Shown here piece after piece: positions 32,796 to 45,588 of a stretch of DNA of 64,000 bases. Each line of letters begins with the position of its first letter. Position 1 is the stretch's first letter. The notes under the pieces are model-generated. The model saw nothing but the letters and a program-made list of their open reading frames with translations, did no database searches and was not told the DNA's origin. Origin of the DNA: Galerina marginata (Eukaryota; Basidiomycota; Agaricomycetes; Agaricales; Galerinaceae); NCBI GenBank assembly GCA_023014335.1, contig JAECYW010000007.1:2046001-2110000 (forward strand), read 5' to 3'. A program made the position numbers and the translations under genes.

Positions 32796-33603
32796 AATAT
32801 TTAGCCACTGCAATGGCCTAAAGTGCGTTCTGGGGTTACTCTTTGTTCCATATTCATAGTAGTAGAGATTCATGTTGCGATGGAGTGCAGGCTGGACTTC
32901 AGCTTGGAAATCGATCGTTTGCTTCCATGCTCACCTGGCATAGAACAGTGAAGTATCAGTTAATCAGGATGCCTGAATCTGTGGAGATGAACTGGCGGGC
33001 ATAGAAGACTGGTTACGTGGGGCTAGCTTCGGGGATGTTGGGAGAGTAATGTGCGTCCCGAGAGGTTAACCTAAGTGAAAACGCGACCAGGTCAGGTTAT
33101 GCCAATGATATCGGTATCTGAGCCAAGTTTACGGTTCCTCTTCAGTGTCAATGCACATCAGCCCAGAGGGTTCCAGTTTGAGGGTTTCAATTGTTTCAAG
33201 CCCGGTGTTGCATATCGTAACGCTGATAATACTTATCAACTCACAAGGCAAGGTCGAATGATGCTGCCAACTTTGAGCCTTGTTGGGGGGTGGGCTAAGA
33301 AATTTTCTCAGGGCTTCTGTCGGTGCACCTTGCACCTGCCAGTGGGTTCCTTTGAACCAACATCATTTCTCACTCTTGCAATTCGGCGAACATGGGATCT
33401 TGTCTTGTTAAATCCACGCGAATCTTGCATGAGTTATCTGTGATTCTTATCAGGGGGTACAAATGACTCAAGTCCAACAAACGAGGGGACAAGACGAAGG
33501 AGGAAAGAATCAAACGTGCAAGCTGCGATCTGATCATGTCCCTTTATAAACCATCGATTATGCTCATGGCCAATGTCAGTCTAAACACCATCCTTGCTCG
33601 AAA
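32796..33603. other. Intergenic region between GTPase genes C and D
   Basis: About 800 bp. The largest frame (33075-33443) has no ATG start and no domain. The sequence ctttataaa at about 33541 lies 60 bp before the next gene and is a good TATA-box candidate. Confidence 0.4.
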
Positions 33604-34658
33604 ATGCGTAGACACGGAAGCAAGCCCACGGCAGAGGACGGAGAGCTAAGGGACGTTGTGATTCCGTAAGTCTTGGTTCATCGATATGTCGTGTATTTTT
33701 ACCCGTATATTCTAGTGTCATGGGCCCGACTGGCGCTGGAAAAAGCACGGTACGAAGCTCCTAGTTCGTGGCAACACTTTTACTGAGAGATTGTGGCATT
33801 TCTAGTTCATCAATGCCCTTCTGCAAAACGAACGTTTGAGCGTCGGCCACTATCTGACTTCTTGTACCAGCGAGCTTCAGGTCGTCGAGATTGAATCTTT
33901 TTCTGGGAATCCACCTTACAATGGGCGAAAATTGATCCTGGTCGATACTCCAGGTTTCAACGATACCTATGAGGACGACGAGAAGATTCTCCACCAAATT
34001 GCCGACTGGCTTGAGCGTGCGTGAGTTATACAAACACATCGCAGAGCCTGTTCATGTGCTAACTCAGCATTGAAGGTACCGCAACTCGAAAATGGTTCTA
34101 GGCGGCGTCATCTACCTTCACGACATCTCCAGCGACCGCTTTTCTGGCACAGCTCGTCGGAACCTTGAAATATTCCAACACTTCTGTGGAGATGCCGCAT
34201 TCAGCAAAATTGTTATCGGAACCACGAAATGGGGAAGGAAAGCAGACGATTTCAGCGCGATGCACGAAGAAGAATTGAGAAGCGTGCACTGGAAATCGAT
34301 GATTAAGAAGGGTTCAACAGTTTGTCGCTTTCTGGGGGACTACGAATCTGCCAGAAGCTTTGTCGACGTCATTCTCCGGCGGATTGCGCTGGATACTGCT
34401 CTTCAAATTCAAGTAGAACTGGCAGTCGATCATAAACCCCTCGCGGACACTAAAGCCGGCAAGGGCTTGCGCCTTCATCAAATACTGGAACTGCAGACCC
34501 AAATACTTGCCCTCGAGACGGCTATGACGGTGGAAGATGACGAGGAAGCAGAACAAAAGCTCAAGATGTTGCGCGAAAAAATGCAGCATCTTGTAAAGAA
34601 TGTACAGGATGCGAAAACGCCACTCCCCCGACGATTCCGGGTGTTTCTTGGACTCTAG
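33604..34658 (+). CDS. AIG1/GIMAP-like P-loop GTPase, gene D
   Basis: Four exons (33604-33665, 33716-33749, 33806-34020, 34076-34658) give 297 aa in phase. The P-loop GPTGAGKST is in the 34-nt exon 2. The switch motif is LILVDTPGFNDTYEDD, then GGVIYLHDISSDRFSGTARR and IVIGTTKWGRK. The C-terminal half is a long charged helix (ALETAMTVEDDEEAEQKLKM) ending PLPRRFRVFLGL. It is very close to gene G (51469-52528) in exon plan, motif wording and C-terminal end, so the two are recent paralogues 17 kb apart. The role is unknown. Confidence 0.9.
33716..33749 (+). other. 34-nt P-loop micro-exon, GTPase gene D
   Basis: It codes for VMGPTGAGKST, between the acceptor attctag and the donor gtacga. Confidence 0.85.
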
Positions 34659-36290
34659 GTCGGTCTTTCATCCGTGTCATTTCGTCATTCTTTTTAACCT
34701 CTGGCGCCAGTGGTTGAAACTTGAAGATGATGAACAAGGCTTAGGCTCAGTTCGCCATCCGAGTCGGTATTGGTTTGAACTCTTTTCCAACTTTTTTAAT
34801 TTTTTTTTAGTTGTATCATTCCAATAAATAAATAACCGGTGTTTCTTCGAACTGCAGGCTACTTGGTCACATCAGTAAATGCAGGAAACGATAGCACATT
34901 AGGGGAAGATCCTTCCAATTTCTTCAACTGTGACCAAGTTCACTGTGACCCAAGCTGTGACCCGTAGGGCCAATATTATGTAATGCAGTGATCGCGATCA
35001 CGCGGATCATTTGCTTCCCCTACGCGTTCAACTTCAGTTCAGTTGAGCGGCTGAGCCACCCATTTTGTCTTTGACCACCAAGGACCACCGTCGAAAAAGT
35101 TCTCCATCACTGGTACCTCACCTCTGTCCCTGGCTATGTCCATGACTTGAACCCAGTAAATATTTACCTATTGCTCGGATTTCGTTCTGCCAATATTTCT
35201 GGCGATCTCCGCTCCGAGGAATCAATGCATTCCCTAAATATATGCGCGTTGGATCTGGGAACCTTGGTTGGATACGCTATTGCTTCTGGATTCACAAACC
35301 TATTGTATGTGTTGACGCTTTTTCATCCGTGGGTCATTCATGTTCAACGTCCCGACAGATGGCTTTGCTGCAGCCCGAAGATGGGCCAGAAATGCCATAC
35401 AACTGATAAATTTGAAAGTCAGGATTGTCATAACGGTGTCCTTCATATATTGAATGGACATTGCAGACACTCCTGGCATTCTAGCTCAGTATATGCGCTT
35501 GGCTCGATCTTATACGGGACCTGGTCACCTTTGCAACTGCCCTATGTTGTCGCATACTTCCCGCCCAATATTGGCGTCTACGACTATGCGCTCTCCCTGC
35601 TTTCTGGCTTGTCTGTTCTACGCCGAGGACACCAGCTGCTGGTCTTTAGTCTTAATGGCTGTACGACGCTTTTTCAGGACCATGATATTTACGCTCCCCC
35701 TCCCCCTTTTACCTTTGGTTCACGTTGGGAAGTGTTCTGCCATCCGCTGCGAGCCTTGTCTCTCCTTCATTTTTGCTCCATGTTTGCAGTTCATTCTTCC
35801 CATGAATGAATAACGTGACAGGAGGAGTGAATTAGATTCGTCGCTAGCAGAATGGATCCAACTCTGTAGACGCTATTGGCGACGACTTGATATCTGCTTT
35901 GGGCTGAAAGATGACCTCCCTACCCACTTATGAGTCACGGCTGGATATATTCTCTCAGCGTGTGGCATTGTTTCTTTCTTGGATTGTGAATTGTGGCACG
36001 CTTTCCAAGTCACCCTGCCTTCGTGAGTCGTAAATGAAAATTGAGCGATGTTCAGGCTTCCCCAATGTTCTGAACGAAGGAAAGGGGAGATAGTTTTCCC
36101 ATTAGCAGCGGAGGGAAAACATGAATTGTTTTCCCATTTTTTATGGACAGAGAGCGCGATAGGGGCGGTGTTACCCGTTCCCACACCCTGACGACTCCGG
36201 TCCGTGTCAGTCAACTTCCAACCAGTCGTACCTCCTCCAGCTCAGTGCTCAGTGGGCTATATTTCGTCTGATTCGAGCAGCAGAACACCA
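34659..36290. other. Long gap before the acyl-CoA synthetase; possible gene remnant at 35.1-35.8 kb
   Basis: About 1.6 kb. Two overlapping open frames at 35147-35809 and 35454-35813 have hydrophobic patches (LGTLVGYAIASGFTNLLY), but the longer one starts at TTG. I could not join either into a gene with sensible splice sites. It may be a decayed membrane-protein gene or chance. The last few hundred bases should hold the promoter of the acyl-CoA synthetase. Confidence 0.3.
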
Positions 36291-38711
36291 ATGTCTACAG
36301 AATTCCTTCAGTCCCTTACTTCTGGACTGCCAATGCGACCCGGCAATCACTTTGGTCTTGGTTCTGTCGAGGTAACTTCACCTGCGCTAGATGCTGGTGA
36401 GAGCGGAATACGCCGCCTAGCCATTACATCCCATGGTCTTGTTGAGCGCCCTCATCCCTCCGTCTCAACAATCCCCGATGTCTTGGCGTATGGGGTACAA
36501 AAATATGGTGCCAATTATAAAGCTGTGGGTTGGCGCGACGTAATCAAGGTACACGAAGAAGTAAGGGAGACTTCAAAGATAGTTGACGGGGAGGAACTGA
36601 AGGAGCAGAAGACCTGGAAATTGTACGAGCTGAGCGGTTATAAATTCTGGAATTATCTGGAATTTGCGGAGGCGATCAGAGAGGTGAGGAACGGATTGCT
36701 AAAGCTTGGGATTCGCAAGGAGGATGTCGTCAACGTTTATGCCCAGACAAGGTTCGTCTCTCATTTTTCAATCAACCTGGGTCGTGTTCATCGTTTATCC
36801 AGTGCAAATTGGCAGGTAATGTCACATGCATGTGCCTCCATTTCGACTGCTATCGCTACTGCATACGACACCCTCGGTCTTGATGGCCTCGCCCACTCAC
36901 TCAACGAACCAGAATGCGTAGCTGTATTCACGAATGCCGACCTTCTACCCACCCTTTCTCGAGTCCTGCCGCGCACCCCTACTCTTATGTGGATCTTCTA
37001 TGACGGAGTCCCCGACCAGAATGTTTTGGAGGATATGAAAAGCAAACGCAGCGACGTTCAGTTAATGCACTTAGACCAATTGAGGTCTTCAGGAAGATTA
37101 CAATCCGACAATGACGCGCAGTTTATAACTACGCTCGAAACAAGGAAGCCAACACCTGACACACTGGCCTGTATCATGTACACAAGCGGCTCTACTGGTG
37201 CTCCAAAAGGCGTCTGTATCACTCACGGGAACCTCGTCGCGTCAATCAGTTCAGTCACCATCGTCTTTGGGCCACATGTTCCCGCGGGTGACATATATCT
37301 TGCTTATCTTCCCCTGGCACACGTTCTAGAATTCATCGTAGAACTTTGTGCCCTCTTCGTCGGCGTAACTAGTGGATATGCGAGACCAAAGACCTTGACC
37401 GATGCCGGCGTGAAGGGATGCAGGGGTGATTTGGTTGAATTAAAACCGCAGATTATGTTCGGCGTTCCCAGTGTATGGGAGACCATTCGAAAAGGCATTG
37501 TCGGAAAGCTGAACGCTGGTGGGCCACTCAAGAAGGCATTGTTTTATGGTGCCTTGGCAGCTAAGAAGAACGGAACACCGGTGCTCGCTGGTTTGGGGGA
37601 GGCGGTTGTATTAAGCAAGGTTAGGGAAGTCACTGGAGGGAAGCTGAAGTTTGCCATGAATGGAGGCGCGGCGATCAGCAAAGAAACACAGGAGTTCTTG
37701 AGTATAGCACTCATGCCCATGATGCAAGGTATGCATTTCCTTTTCATTTGATAACATTCCCTTTATTTACGCTTTCATCTACATGTAAAAGGCTACGGCA
37801 TGACCGAATCTTGTGGAATGTGTAGTCTGCTGCCACCAGAGCGTATGCAATTCGGCGTAGTTGGTCTGCCAGTACCATCGATCGAGATTAAGCTCCTTGA
37901 TGTACCTTCCTCTGGCTATCTATCATCCAACGAGCGTCCGCAAGGGGAGGTTTGCATTCGTGGACCTTCCGTATTCAAAGGCTACTATAAACGACCGGAT
38001 CTGGACGCGGATGAAAGTATTTGGACAAAGGATGGCTGGTTTAGGACTGGTGACGTTGGAATGTGGAACGAGGACGGCACGTTGACCTTGATTGACCGGT
38101 GAGCTTGTCTTCTCGCCTTCTTGGAAAAGAGGTTGACCGTGAATTGCCAGCTTGAAGAACCTCGTGAAGATGCCGAATGGGGAGGCGAGTCTGGTCCTTT
38201 TTGCGTCATGCCACTCCGCAACCTAACATCATTCGTTATGTTAGTTCGTTGCTCTTGAGAGATTGGAGTCACTGTACAAGTCTTGCGACTATGTTTCGAA
38301 CCTTTGCGTGCACGTCACACCAGGCTCTGCCTATCCCATCGCCGTAATCTTCCCTCATGAAGCCAATCTCCGACATGCAATTTCCCTTTCCACGGATCCC
38401 GCACTCGCTCGCATCAAAGACGCAGATTTGGCAACCATATGTTCTGACCCATACGTGAAACACCTCGTCCTCAAAGCGTGTAATGAAGTTGGGGCGAAGA
38501 ACGGGTTGAAGGGATCAGAGGTCCTCTGTGGTGTTATTTTGTCGCCGGAGGAATGGACGCCAGAAACAGGCTTGGTAAGTGCCGCGATGAAAGTGCGGAG
38601 GACCACTGTCGCAAGCGTGTTTGAAGAAGAGATCAGGGTGTGTTCATTTGGTTTCGAACATGGGCTCCATACTTATTGTCGAAACCATAGGCAGTGTATG
38701 CCTCGATATAA
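36291..38711 (+). CDS. Long-chain acyl-CoA synthetase (AMP-forming)
   Basis: It activates fatty acids with ATP and CoA. Six exons (36291-36751, 36803-37728, 37792-38098, 38151-38184, 38245-38637, 38691-38711) give 713 aa in phase. The ATP/AMP signature is IMYTSGSTGAPKGVCITHGN, followed by YLPLAHVLEFIVEL. The adenylate-binding motif GYGMTESCG spans the exon 2/3 junction, and GWFRTGDVGMWNEDGTLTLI precedes the hinge DRLKNLVKMPNGE. The lysine-bearing C-terminal domain follows. Exon 4 is 34 nt. The intron at 38185-38244 has a gc donor (gag|gcgagt) instead of gt. The start at 36291 is used because upstream frame extension has no ATG. No peroxisomal PTS1 is present (end AVYASI). Confidence 0.92.
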
Positions 38712-39464
38712 CGAACATAACTATGTAGGTGGCTGTCAGATCGACCTATGTCGTGGAATAGAATTTCAACGCCTGAAGTCTTCATGCTGATTATCGCAGC
38801 ACAAAGTCGGAATGTTATTGTATCCCGAGCCTTCACATTGCACGAGCCCGGCTGGGATTCCACGATGTTGGGTTACTATATCCACAGGCTCACTGGAACT
38901 TCATCAACTGGGGTTGTACTCATTTTATCGCAGAAATACGAACAAAGAACTTGGCTTTTCGCCCGTCGCTCTGCACAGCACCATGTGTAATACACAAGGA
39001 ACAGTTGCAGAATACAAGCGCCGCCTGGCCCTTGTTAAGTTGGAAGTGCAAAAAAGGCAATACTTATGGTAATTTTTTTTCTCAAGCGAACGAAGGTCGA
39101 AATGCAGGATTTTGTACGCATCCGACCACGCTGCGAGGTCGCTGTACTTACTGAATTCAGTGAATACTTCCAGCCCATAAAACGCGCACACGTGATAGAC
39201 GCGTCTTCTAATTTACGCGACGTGACTAAGTTCGGACCGACAACGTGTTGTTTGTCCCAATCGTAAGCTATCACCAGGCACATTCAACAACAAAGCTATA
39301 AAGACAAGGTCACCCGCCAGCCTTGTTCTCCCTTTCCTCACCAGCGTGTGCCGTGGATATTTGAAGGTGCCGCTCAGAGTCCTCTTCTTCTGATTTTTAA
39401 GCAACTTGAAGAATCAACGCTGGTCGTCACTGCTATTCATTGCGCTGTAATAGTTAGGTTCAGC
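38712..39464. other. Intergenic region after the acyl-CoA synthetase
   Basis: About 750 bp with only short frames lacking domains; no repeat or RNA gene was recognised. Confidence 0.35.
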
Positions 39465-40749
39465 ATGCGTTATCACACGAGGTCCCCATTGCATACACAC
39501 TCTCCCAACCTTCCAATCGATGTATCTCTACAACGGTCCAATCCTACATGCTCCCTATCTCTCACCAGCGTTTCTGTGTTCGGGAAGACAGCCCCTGAAA
39601 CCACCTCGAGCTCAGATGCCATGGTCGTGGACTCTGCCCCCACAGTCCTGGTTACCATTTCATCGTCGGCGAAAATCCCATTTCCAAAGCGACCTCATTC
39701 GCTTCTTCGTTCAACAGCGCCATGTGTTCCCTCTGGAGGAGGTCCAAGGTCGCCAACGTCGACCACGCACGAATCAGATGAAAGTGACTCGCCTCAAGAT
39801 TCTGACCCTCCACGGAAACGTACGAGAACATCGGCGTTGTCGACATCCACAAGAACTCGCCCCTGGCGACAAGTTTCGACTCCTATCCGCGTCTCGTCAC
39901 CATCTAACGGTTTGATTGCGCCTCCCCCATTCGCCCCACCTGCGGGCTCGTTGTCTGATGCAATTCCACCAACAGACGAAAGGTCAAAGCGTCCAACTTG
40001 TCCCTCGTCAACCCCATCCAATTCAGATCCAGTACATCCACAATCTCAAGATTTAATCCCCACCCCACCAGGATTGCATGCCCCTTTAAGTTCGGATCCT
40101 TTATGCATCCCCTCAACACCAAGTCCTCCGCAACATTTTCTCAGACGTGCAGCCATAACTGGAATGGGAACCTTGCTTTATCTCTATAGGACTCTCGTAT
40201 ATGGACTGGATGTCAAGTATTCAGATCGACCAGGAAAGCTCGAAGTAAATAAGGAATCGTCAGGCATTGTTAATGACACAGGTATGGATCATGCTTTGAT
40301 AAAGGGTTACAGATTTTGATACGCTCCACTCGTCTTCAGTCAGTTGTCGAGTAAGAGCCAAATCATACTTTGACCTCCATGATGCGCTCCTGGCCCAACA
40401 CTTGAAGATGTACCTTCTAGCGAGTGGGGTTGATATTCACCTGCTGGTTGTTAACATCGAGGATGTAGCCCGCGAAAGTGATCAGGATGCTACTTCAAAA
40501 TCTTTTGATGATCCTATGAAGATGGACGCTGACGACGGTTCGACAGTGCTCTCATTACAGGACAATCAGTTTCTTCATCCACATTTGCATCCGACTACTA
40601 TTCATTCTGTTCTTTCATATCAACAACTCGTAGCTTCCCACATCATGCGACATCGTTTCTCTTCTAATCGGCTACGGAAGTGTTCATCAACTCTTGTCAA
40701 GCAACGCAGGAAACCTTCAGGACTTGCAGAATGCATCAGCTTTGAGTGA
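39465..40749 (+). CDS. Hypothetical Ser/Pro/Thr-rich protein, gene model uncertain
   Basis: From the ATG at 39465 an open frame of about 285 codons is rich in Ser, Pro and Thr (for example SSTPSNSDPVHPQSQDLIPT) and looks disordered. It runs to 40319. A 31-nt gtatgg..ttacag gap (about 40292-40322) would join it to a second frame ending at 40749 with a better-folded look (YFDLHDALLAQHLKMYLLAS). An intron of 31 nt is unusually short. Alternatively a 63-nt intron starting gtaaataagg gives an early stop near 40354. I recognise no family. Treat the region as probably coding but with unresolved structure. Confidence 0.4.
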
Positions 40750-41146
40750 ACCCGCCATATGTAGCCCTTTTCCTACTAAGCCTCACGATTTGTTAGTCAC
40801 GACCCACCAACGTTCATTTTATACATGCTGTCTTTACATCGTCACAATCTAACATTCTTTAAAACTTTCTCATCGCGAATCCATGATATTTAAGTACACT
40901 GGCATCACCATGCGCATAGGCAGTGTAATGTTTATTTCTGTCCAAAGGTTACGATGGACGCCATGATAAATCTGTTGTTATGACCCCCACGCTCGGGGAG
41001 AGAAGTGCTCTGAATGACAGCTCAACGTAGAACAGCCCTAGCCAGTGATGAGGTCGTGCAGTCAACCAAGAAAGCTGTCTAGAATTTATAAATATCTGTT
41101 CGTTGTACAGTACGTATTAATTAACTACAGTAGAATAACTTAAGGT
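40750..41146. other. Convergent 3' intergenic region
   Basis: About 400 bp of AT-rich sequence between convergent stop codons; nothing else was recognised. Confidence 0.35.
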
Positions 41147-42443
41147 TCATAAGCCGGGAATAACGAGCGTCTTCTGGGGTGGGTTCCAGCCCGAGCCTAA
41201 AGAAGTCCGTAGGATATCTGTCATTGACGTGGCCCTGGTCAGCCGACATAGCTTGCGTTCTTGCCACCATCCTGACTTTCTCCACCGCTCTTCTCCTATC
41301 CATATCTTGCGCATCGCATCCCTTGCCGGCTGGTCTGCAAGCCAAAATTGATAGTAAAACCATTCGGCGCCGCACTCTCCCAGGAATCCACGTTCGAGAC
41401 TTGGGATCAGGCTTGGGCTGGGGGTGATTCCACGATGTGCCGGAGCTTCAGGATCGTTCATCCATACGGTGAAGATGCGTTCGGGAAATAGAAGAAATAT
41501 CGCGTTGAATATGTCTTGATCTATTCCGACGAAGAGACCGCGAGAGAGATAGTGGTGGTGGTAGGCGTAGAATACCCTCGAGAACCATTCAATGGTTGCT
41601 TGGGAACCGCCGAAAAAAGAGCCTAGAATAGGTGTCAGAAGGACTTAGTTTCTCAATGAACAGGGCCATACCTTCGCTGACTTGAACACGGTTAGCAATT
41701 GGGCCCATATCTTCTGTCCAATCCCTCAGCTTCTGCTCGGGTAATTGAAAGATCGGAAAGAACAGCAGCTCTTCCTTCGCCTTGCCGGTCAGCCTGCTAC
41801 CTTCCTCCCAGACTTGCTCCACTCTGCTGGGACTCGGCCATTCGACGTACTGGTGACTCTTTCTAAAGCTCCCCCCATCGTTCCAGAAGGCATAATCGTA
41901 AACCTGTCCCCTCCCTTTCAAGATCCTCAAGGCCGTCTCCAATAAAAAGGGTTTCGCGTTCCAGATGGCGTATAACCCGGGCGAGTGATGCCATTTTTCC
42001 TTGTCCATGTCGTTCATCTTGGTATATGTCTCCTCTAAGCCTCTAAGTGGCGGAACCTCGAATGGAGAGGAATAGGATGTGTCTATCGTAATGGGCAGTT
42101 CGCCCCGAATGCGCCGAAGTGTTTCTGCCAGCTCTGGTGTCGTAAAAAAGTAGATGTCGGTCGTGATGGGCTCCAAGAAATTCCCCAACCAGGTCTCGTA
42201 GTCCTGCTTGGAATGTTTGGCTTTGGCCAAGGGAAACATCGCGGAGACGATGAGGATCTTTGTACTATTAGGAAGTATCTGAGGCTGTTGGGTGCCCATT
42301 TCAGCGGCTTCAAAATCCCCAAATGACATGGTGCGAGTTGGAGGGCGAATGAAGGAGTCCGCGACGAGAATATAGAAGAGTATGAATCCTGCAAGGATTG
42401 TGATAAAACGCACTACACCCCGAGAAACTGTGAGGTTGCCCAT
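41147..42443 (-). CDS. HtrL/YibB-like type II membrane protein (putative glycosyltransferase)
   Basis: Two exons (41672-42443, 41147-41622) give 415 aa in phase. The N terminus has a signal anchor, VVRFITILAGFILFYILVA, at about residues 9-30, so the rest probably faces the Golgi/ER lumen. The lumenal part starts KILIVSAMFPLAKAKHSKQD and has IYFFTTPELAETLRRI, a tryptophan/aspartate segment YDYAFWNDGGSFRKSH, and across the splice site QVSEGSFFGGSQATIEWFSR, then GIDQDIFNAI. This pattern resembles the HtrL/YibB (WlaTC) family of putative glycosyltransferases. Substrate and linkage are not predictable. I used ATG 42443, because the two codons before it contain no ATG. Confidence 0.75.
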
Positions 42444-44153
42444 TTTCACTGGGAGGCGCCGGGGTGGTTGTCTTCTTTATCGGGTCCTGCGATTTGAAGA
42501 GGGATAGGCCAGCATGGAAGTAATAAGAGAGGGTTGTGAGCTGCGGACACAGGATGGGCGGTGAAATATCCCCGTGGTACGATGCTGCCATCACCCGAAC
42601 TCCTCAAGGGGCACACGAAGAAACCACAATTGGACGCCGGTTGCTTCTGATGCACCATAATTTGACACTGGTGCGCTGCGCTGCCGGTCACGTCCTTCGA
42701 CTGCGGCATCCTAAGGCAGGCCGACGAACCTGTGCATAATAGGCTTGGCTTCTACCTTTCTTGTTGTCCTGAATCTGCATGAGGCTAGCTACTTTATACA
42801 TTAACTTGAATCTCCTATGATAAAATTGGGCAAACGATACCGACAAAAACATACCAAGGACGACAGACCCTTCAGCGCTTCCTTCAGCGCTCCAGTCTTC
42901 GAAGCCGGAGGTGATCGCGTATCGCGAACTCCGGAGGGTGATGCCAGATGGTAACAGCGGAGGGTTGCTTTTAGTGAGGTTGTTGTAGTAACGGGTAACG
43001 CGGTAACGCTGTAACTACTACATAGTACTCGGACCCTCAGGCTATCTGGGCTTGATTTGGGCACAAAATGAGCCCAATGGAGCCAAAATTGAGCTTGAAT
43101 GCTCGAATGGAGCCTTGATGTTATATCTTGGTCGAGAAACCACCTAGGTGTTAGTCAAGCCATCGCGAATGAGGTTTAAATCTGGAAAAAATGCAACAGC
43201 GAGGAACGCCGCATGCTTGGCGTTTTTGAGCACTTCCGAACGTTCGCGACCCTGAAACGTGGCGGAATTCCTGGTGAATAATGCCAAATGGCAATCCGTG
43301 GTATGACGCAATTGTAGGTCCATCCGCTAGCAGAAAGCAAGGCGGACGGAGTTCAGGGTCGTAGCATTTTGGATCTTTATTCCTGGGAGTGAGTAGTTAC
43401 AAGATGGTCTACTCGGCAATACATATGGACGGAAATTATGGGTTTTTTTTTGGTAAGTTAGCCAGCATGACAGTGATTTTTTTACAGGATGAAGGACCTG
43501 AAACAAATCAAGTCTCTCGAGCGGCCGCCAGCTTTCAAGCTTTTGATACATCAGTCGATGAAACGGGCAGGTAAGTGGGTGCTGGCCGGGTGCTGGACAG
43601 GACATGAGTGGTACTAGATACCAGATTTTACTTGTATAGAATTCAATACCTTATCGCAAGATGTGATTCAAAACGTACACAGTATTATAAATGAAACAAA
43701 TAGAAAGTCAAACCACATACATATAAATTATCTTATCCTGCTCATCGACGACTCGCTGTAAATTTACAATTGAATGGCTCGATTTCTCCTGTGTCAGGTT
43801 TATATCAGCCTCGGGATTTAGGGTCGTGATTGCAAGAAGATATGATGTGCTTTGAATGATTGCATTAACAACGAGTAAGAGATCTCAAAGCTAATCATAG
43901 TCCTTCGGTAAATGTTCTAGCATACAATATCGGAGCAAGTGAAAGAGTGTCATGGGACTAGTAGTTCTGTTCTACTTTCCTTACAGGACCAGTGAAAATT
44001 ATCTGTACATGATTTTACAGGGATATATTAAATGGCGAGTCCGGGGATTGGAGGCGAGTGACTAAGGAGGATAGCAAAATCGAGGCCAGCTTACGGTGAC
44101 GACCTTTTAAATGGAGCAACACTATAGATATCATCGGAGCTTCTTTTCTGGTC
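42444..44153. other. 1.7-kb gene-free region
   Basis: No supportable exon. A degenerate GTAACG-type short repeat lies near 42990-43020, and the duplicated words cttcagcgct lie at about 42870-42890. No terminal inverted repeats or target duplication were found. Confidence 0.35.
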
Positions 44154-45588
44154 CTACATCACGTTATAAATCGCCCCGCAGACTGGAGTTCGAACGATGT
44201 AACACACCTTTATCTCGTTCGAGGGCGGATACGAAACTTCTTCACGAGTTATAAGCACCCCTCCCTGAACGGACCGACTACCGAATTCGACATCCATGTC
44301 GGGACGGGTTCTCGCGCCTTGGGATATCATCGGAAGCTCGTGAGCCGAAGTAGACGTGCTGTTGGCAGATCCGATCTTCATGCGACTGTTAAACGCGACC
44401 ATCATCGAGTTCGAGTACACCTTCCCGAGCACACTGACGCTTGTCTGATAATAAGTTGGTTGGCCCGGCAAGAACGTGAGGATAAGAGTGAGAATCGCAA
44501 TGGCAGCTATCAACGACGGCGTGAGATTGGCACCGACTGTATAACATAGGCAACAGTTTACCTGTCAATGACCCAGTTTCAATGGTCAGCCGAATTATTT
44601 TTGTAAGAAGGACCTGGGTCTGCTTAATTCCGGTATCGCGGCGCTTTAACTGAATGATTCGAAAAATGAGCAACTCAGCAAAAGATGGAGACGTAGGACT
44701 TTAAACGGACATAATAAGTCATGGACGCCGCAATCAGGACATCGCAGGCAGCGCTCCCTCCCTCCCAGATCTGTGGAGTATTAGATAAATCGAACTGCAA
44801 GTCGCATTCAAGTTACACTCACCCCGGCGGTGGTAAAAGAATCCTTCTTCAAGAGGTGACTGAATAGAACTGCGTTCTTCGTTTCGACCCCAAGCGCAAT
44901 GGAGCCAGCAAGTGAAAAGCAAGCAAGCTGCGTCGTAATTGGTGAACAAATATCTGGAAAATTCAACAGTTTTCCCTTACCAGCATGATCAACCCAGAAA
45001 GGTATTTTGTTTGGGCGAGAACAGTGATACGATATGCGTAGAAAGCCTGGGATATAAAAGCAACTTCCAAAAGGTTAGAGGAGGAAGACAATGGCAAGAG
45101 AAAGGATCTTACCCAGCCCACTCATGATGGGAACGGAAAACCATAGGATGTCAACCTCGTCCAATACTGAGGGATTGCCGAACCCAAAAGCGAAAGTTCT
45201 AAATGCACTGCTCGTGAAGAGAAATGTCTGAGCGGCTTCCAACAAGTAGGCCCCATATACCAGGGACTTGTACGCTGCCCGGTCATTCGGGAATGCAAGA
45301 TAGTACACATCTTTGATGACGGGTTTAATCAATTGGTGAGAGTTGATTAATCGACTGCTTCCACTCACAGACTTGCATCGACAAGACGCCGAAAAGCCCC
45401 CAGTTCAGAATGTACCCAATGAGCTATGCCAAAATCATTCACCGTCTCACGACCCGGAAGATCGGAGTACGTACCAAGGGCCCAGCACTGCACAGATTAT
45501 GGTCATTTCAGTAATGCTCTATTCTTTGGAACTTCCCAAAAACTCACATTCGTCCCAGCTCGGCGGGGGTCAAAGGCATCGACGACAT
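44154..45588 (-). CDS. DUF6534 integral membrane protein
   Basis: This multi-exon gene is of a family widespread and multi-copy in agaricomycetes. Exon 1 (45548-45588) encodes MSSMPLTPAELGRI. Short exons then give AGPLLIGYILNWGLFGVLSM and, after an acceptor near 45330, YYLAFPNDRAAYKSLVYGAY. Downstream exons include FTSSAFRTFAFGFGNPSVLD, then DVLIAASMTYYV and KRRDTGIKQTQVLLTKIIRL, the DUF6534 core. The last exon has IAAIAILTLILTFLPGQPTY and ends at TAG 44154-44156 after a polar tail. Seven helices are expected for the family; ligand and function are unknown. Middle exon borders are not all resolved here. Confidence 0.75.

Noticed and set aside
33075..33443. Plus-strand frame of 122 codons
   Set aside because: It starts at GTG and lies in the upstream region of GTPase gene D with no recognisable domain.
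35147..35809. Open frame of 220 codons with hydrophobic patches
   Set aside because: It begins at TTG, has no family and could not be joined to exons; it is noted only as a possible remnant.
42985..43025. Degenerate GTAACG-type short repeat
   Set aside because: It has only about four imperfect units and no flanking structure; it is probably chance or a decayed microsatellite.
42801..43620. Suspected transposon remnant in a gene-free stretch
   Set aside because: No inverted ends, target duplication or coding similarity could be found.
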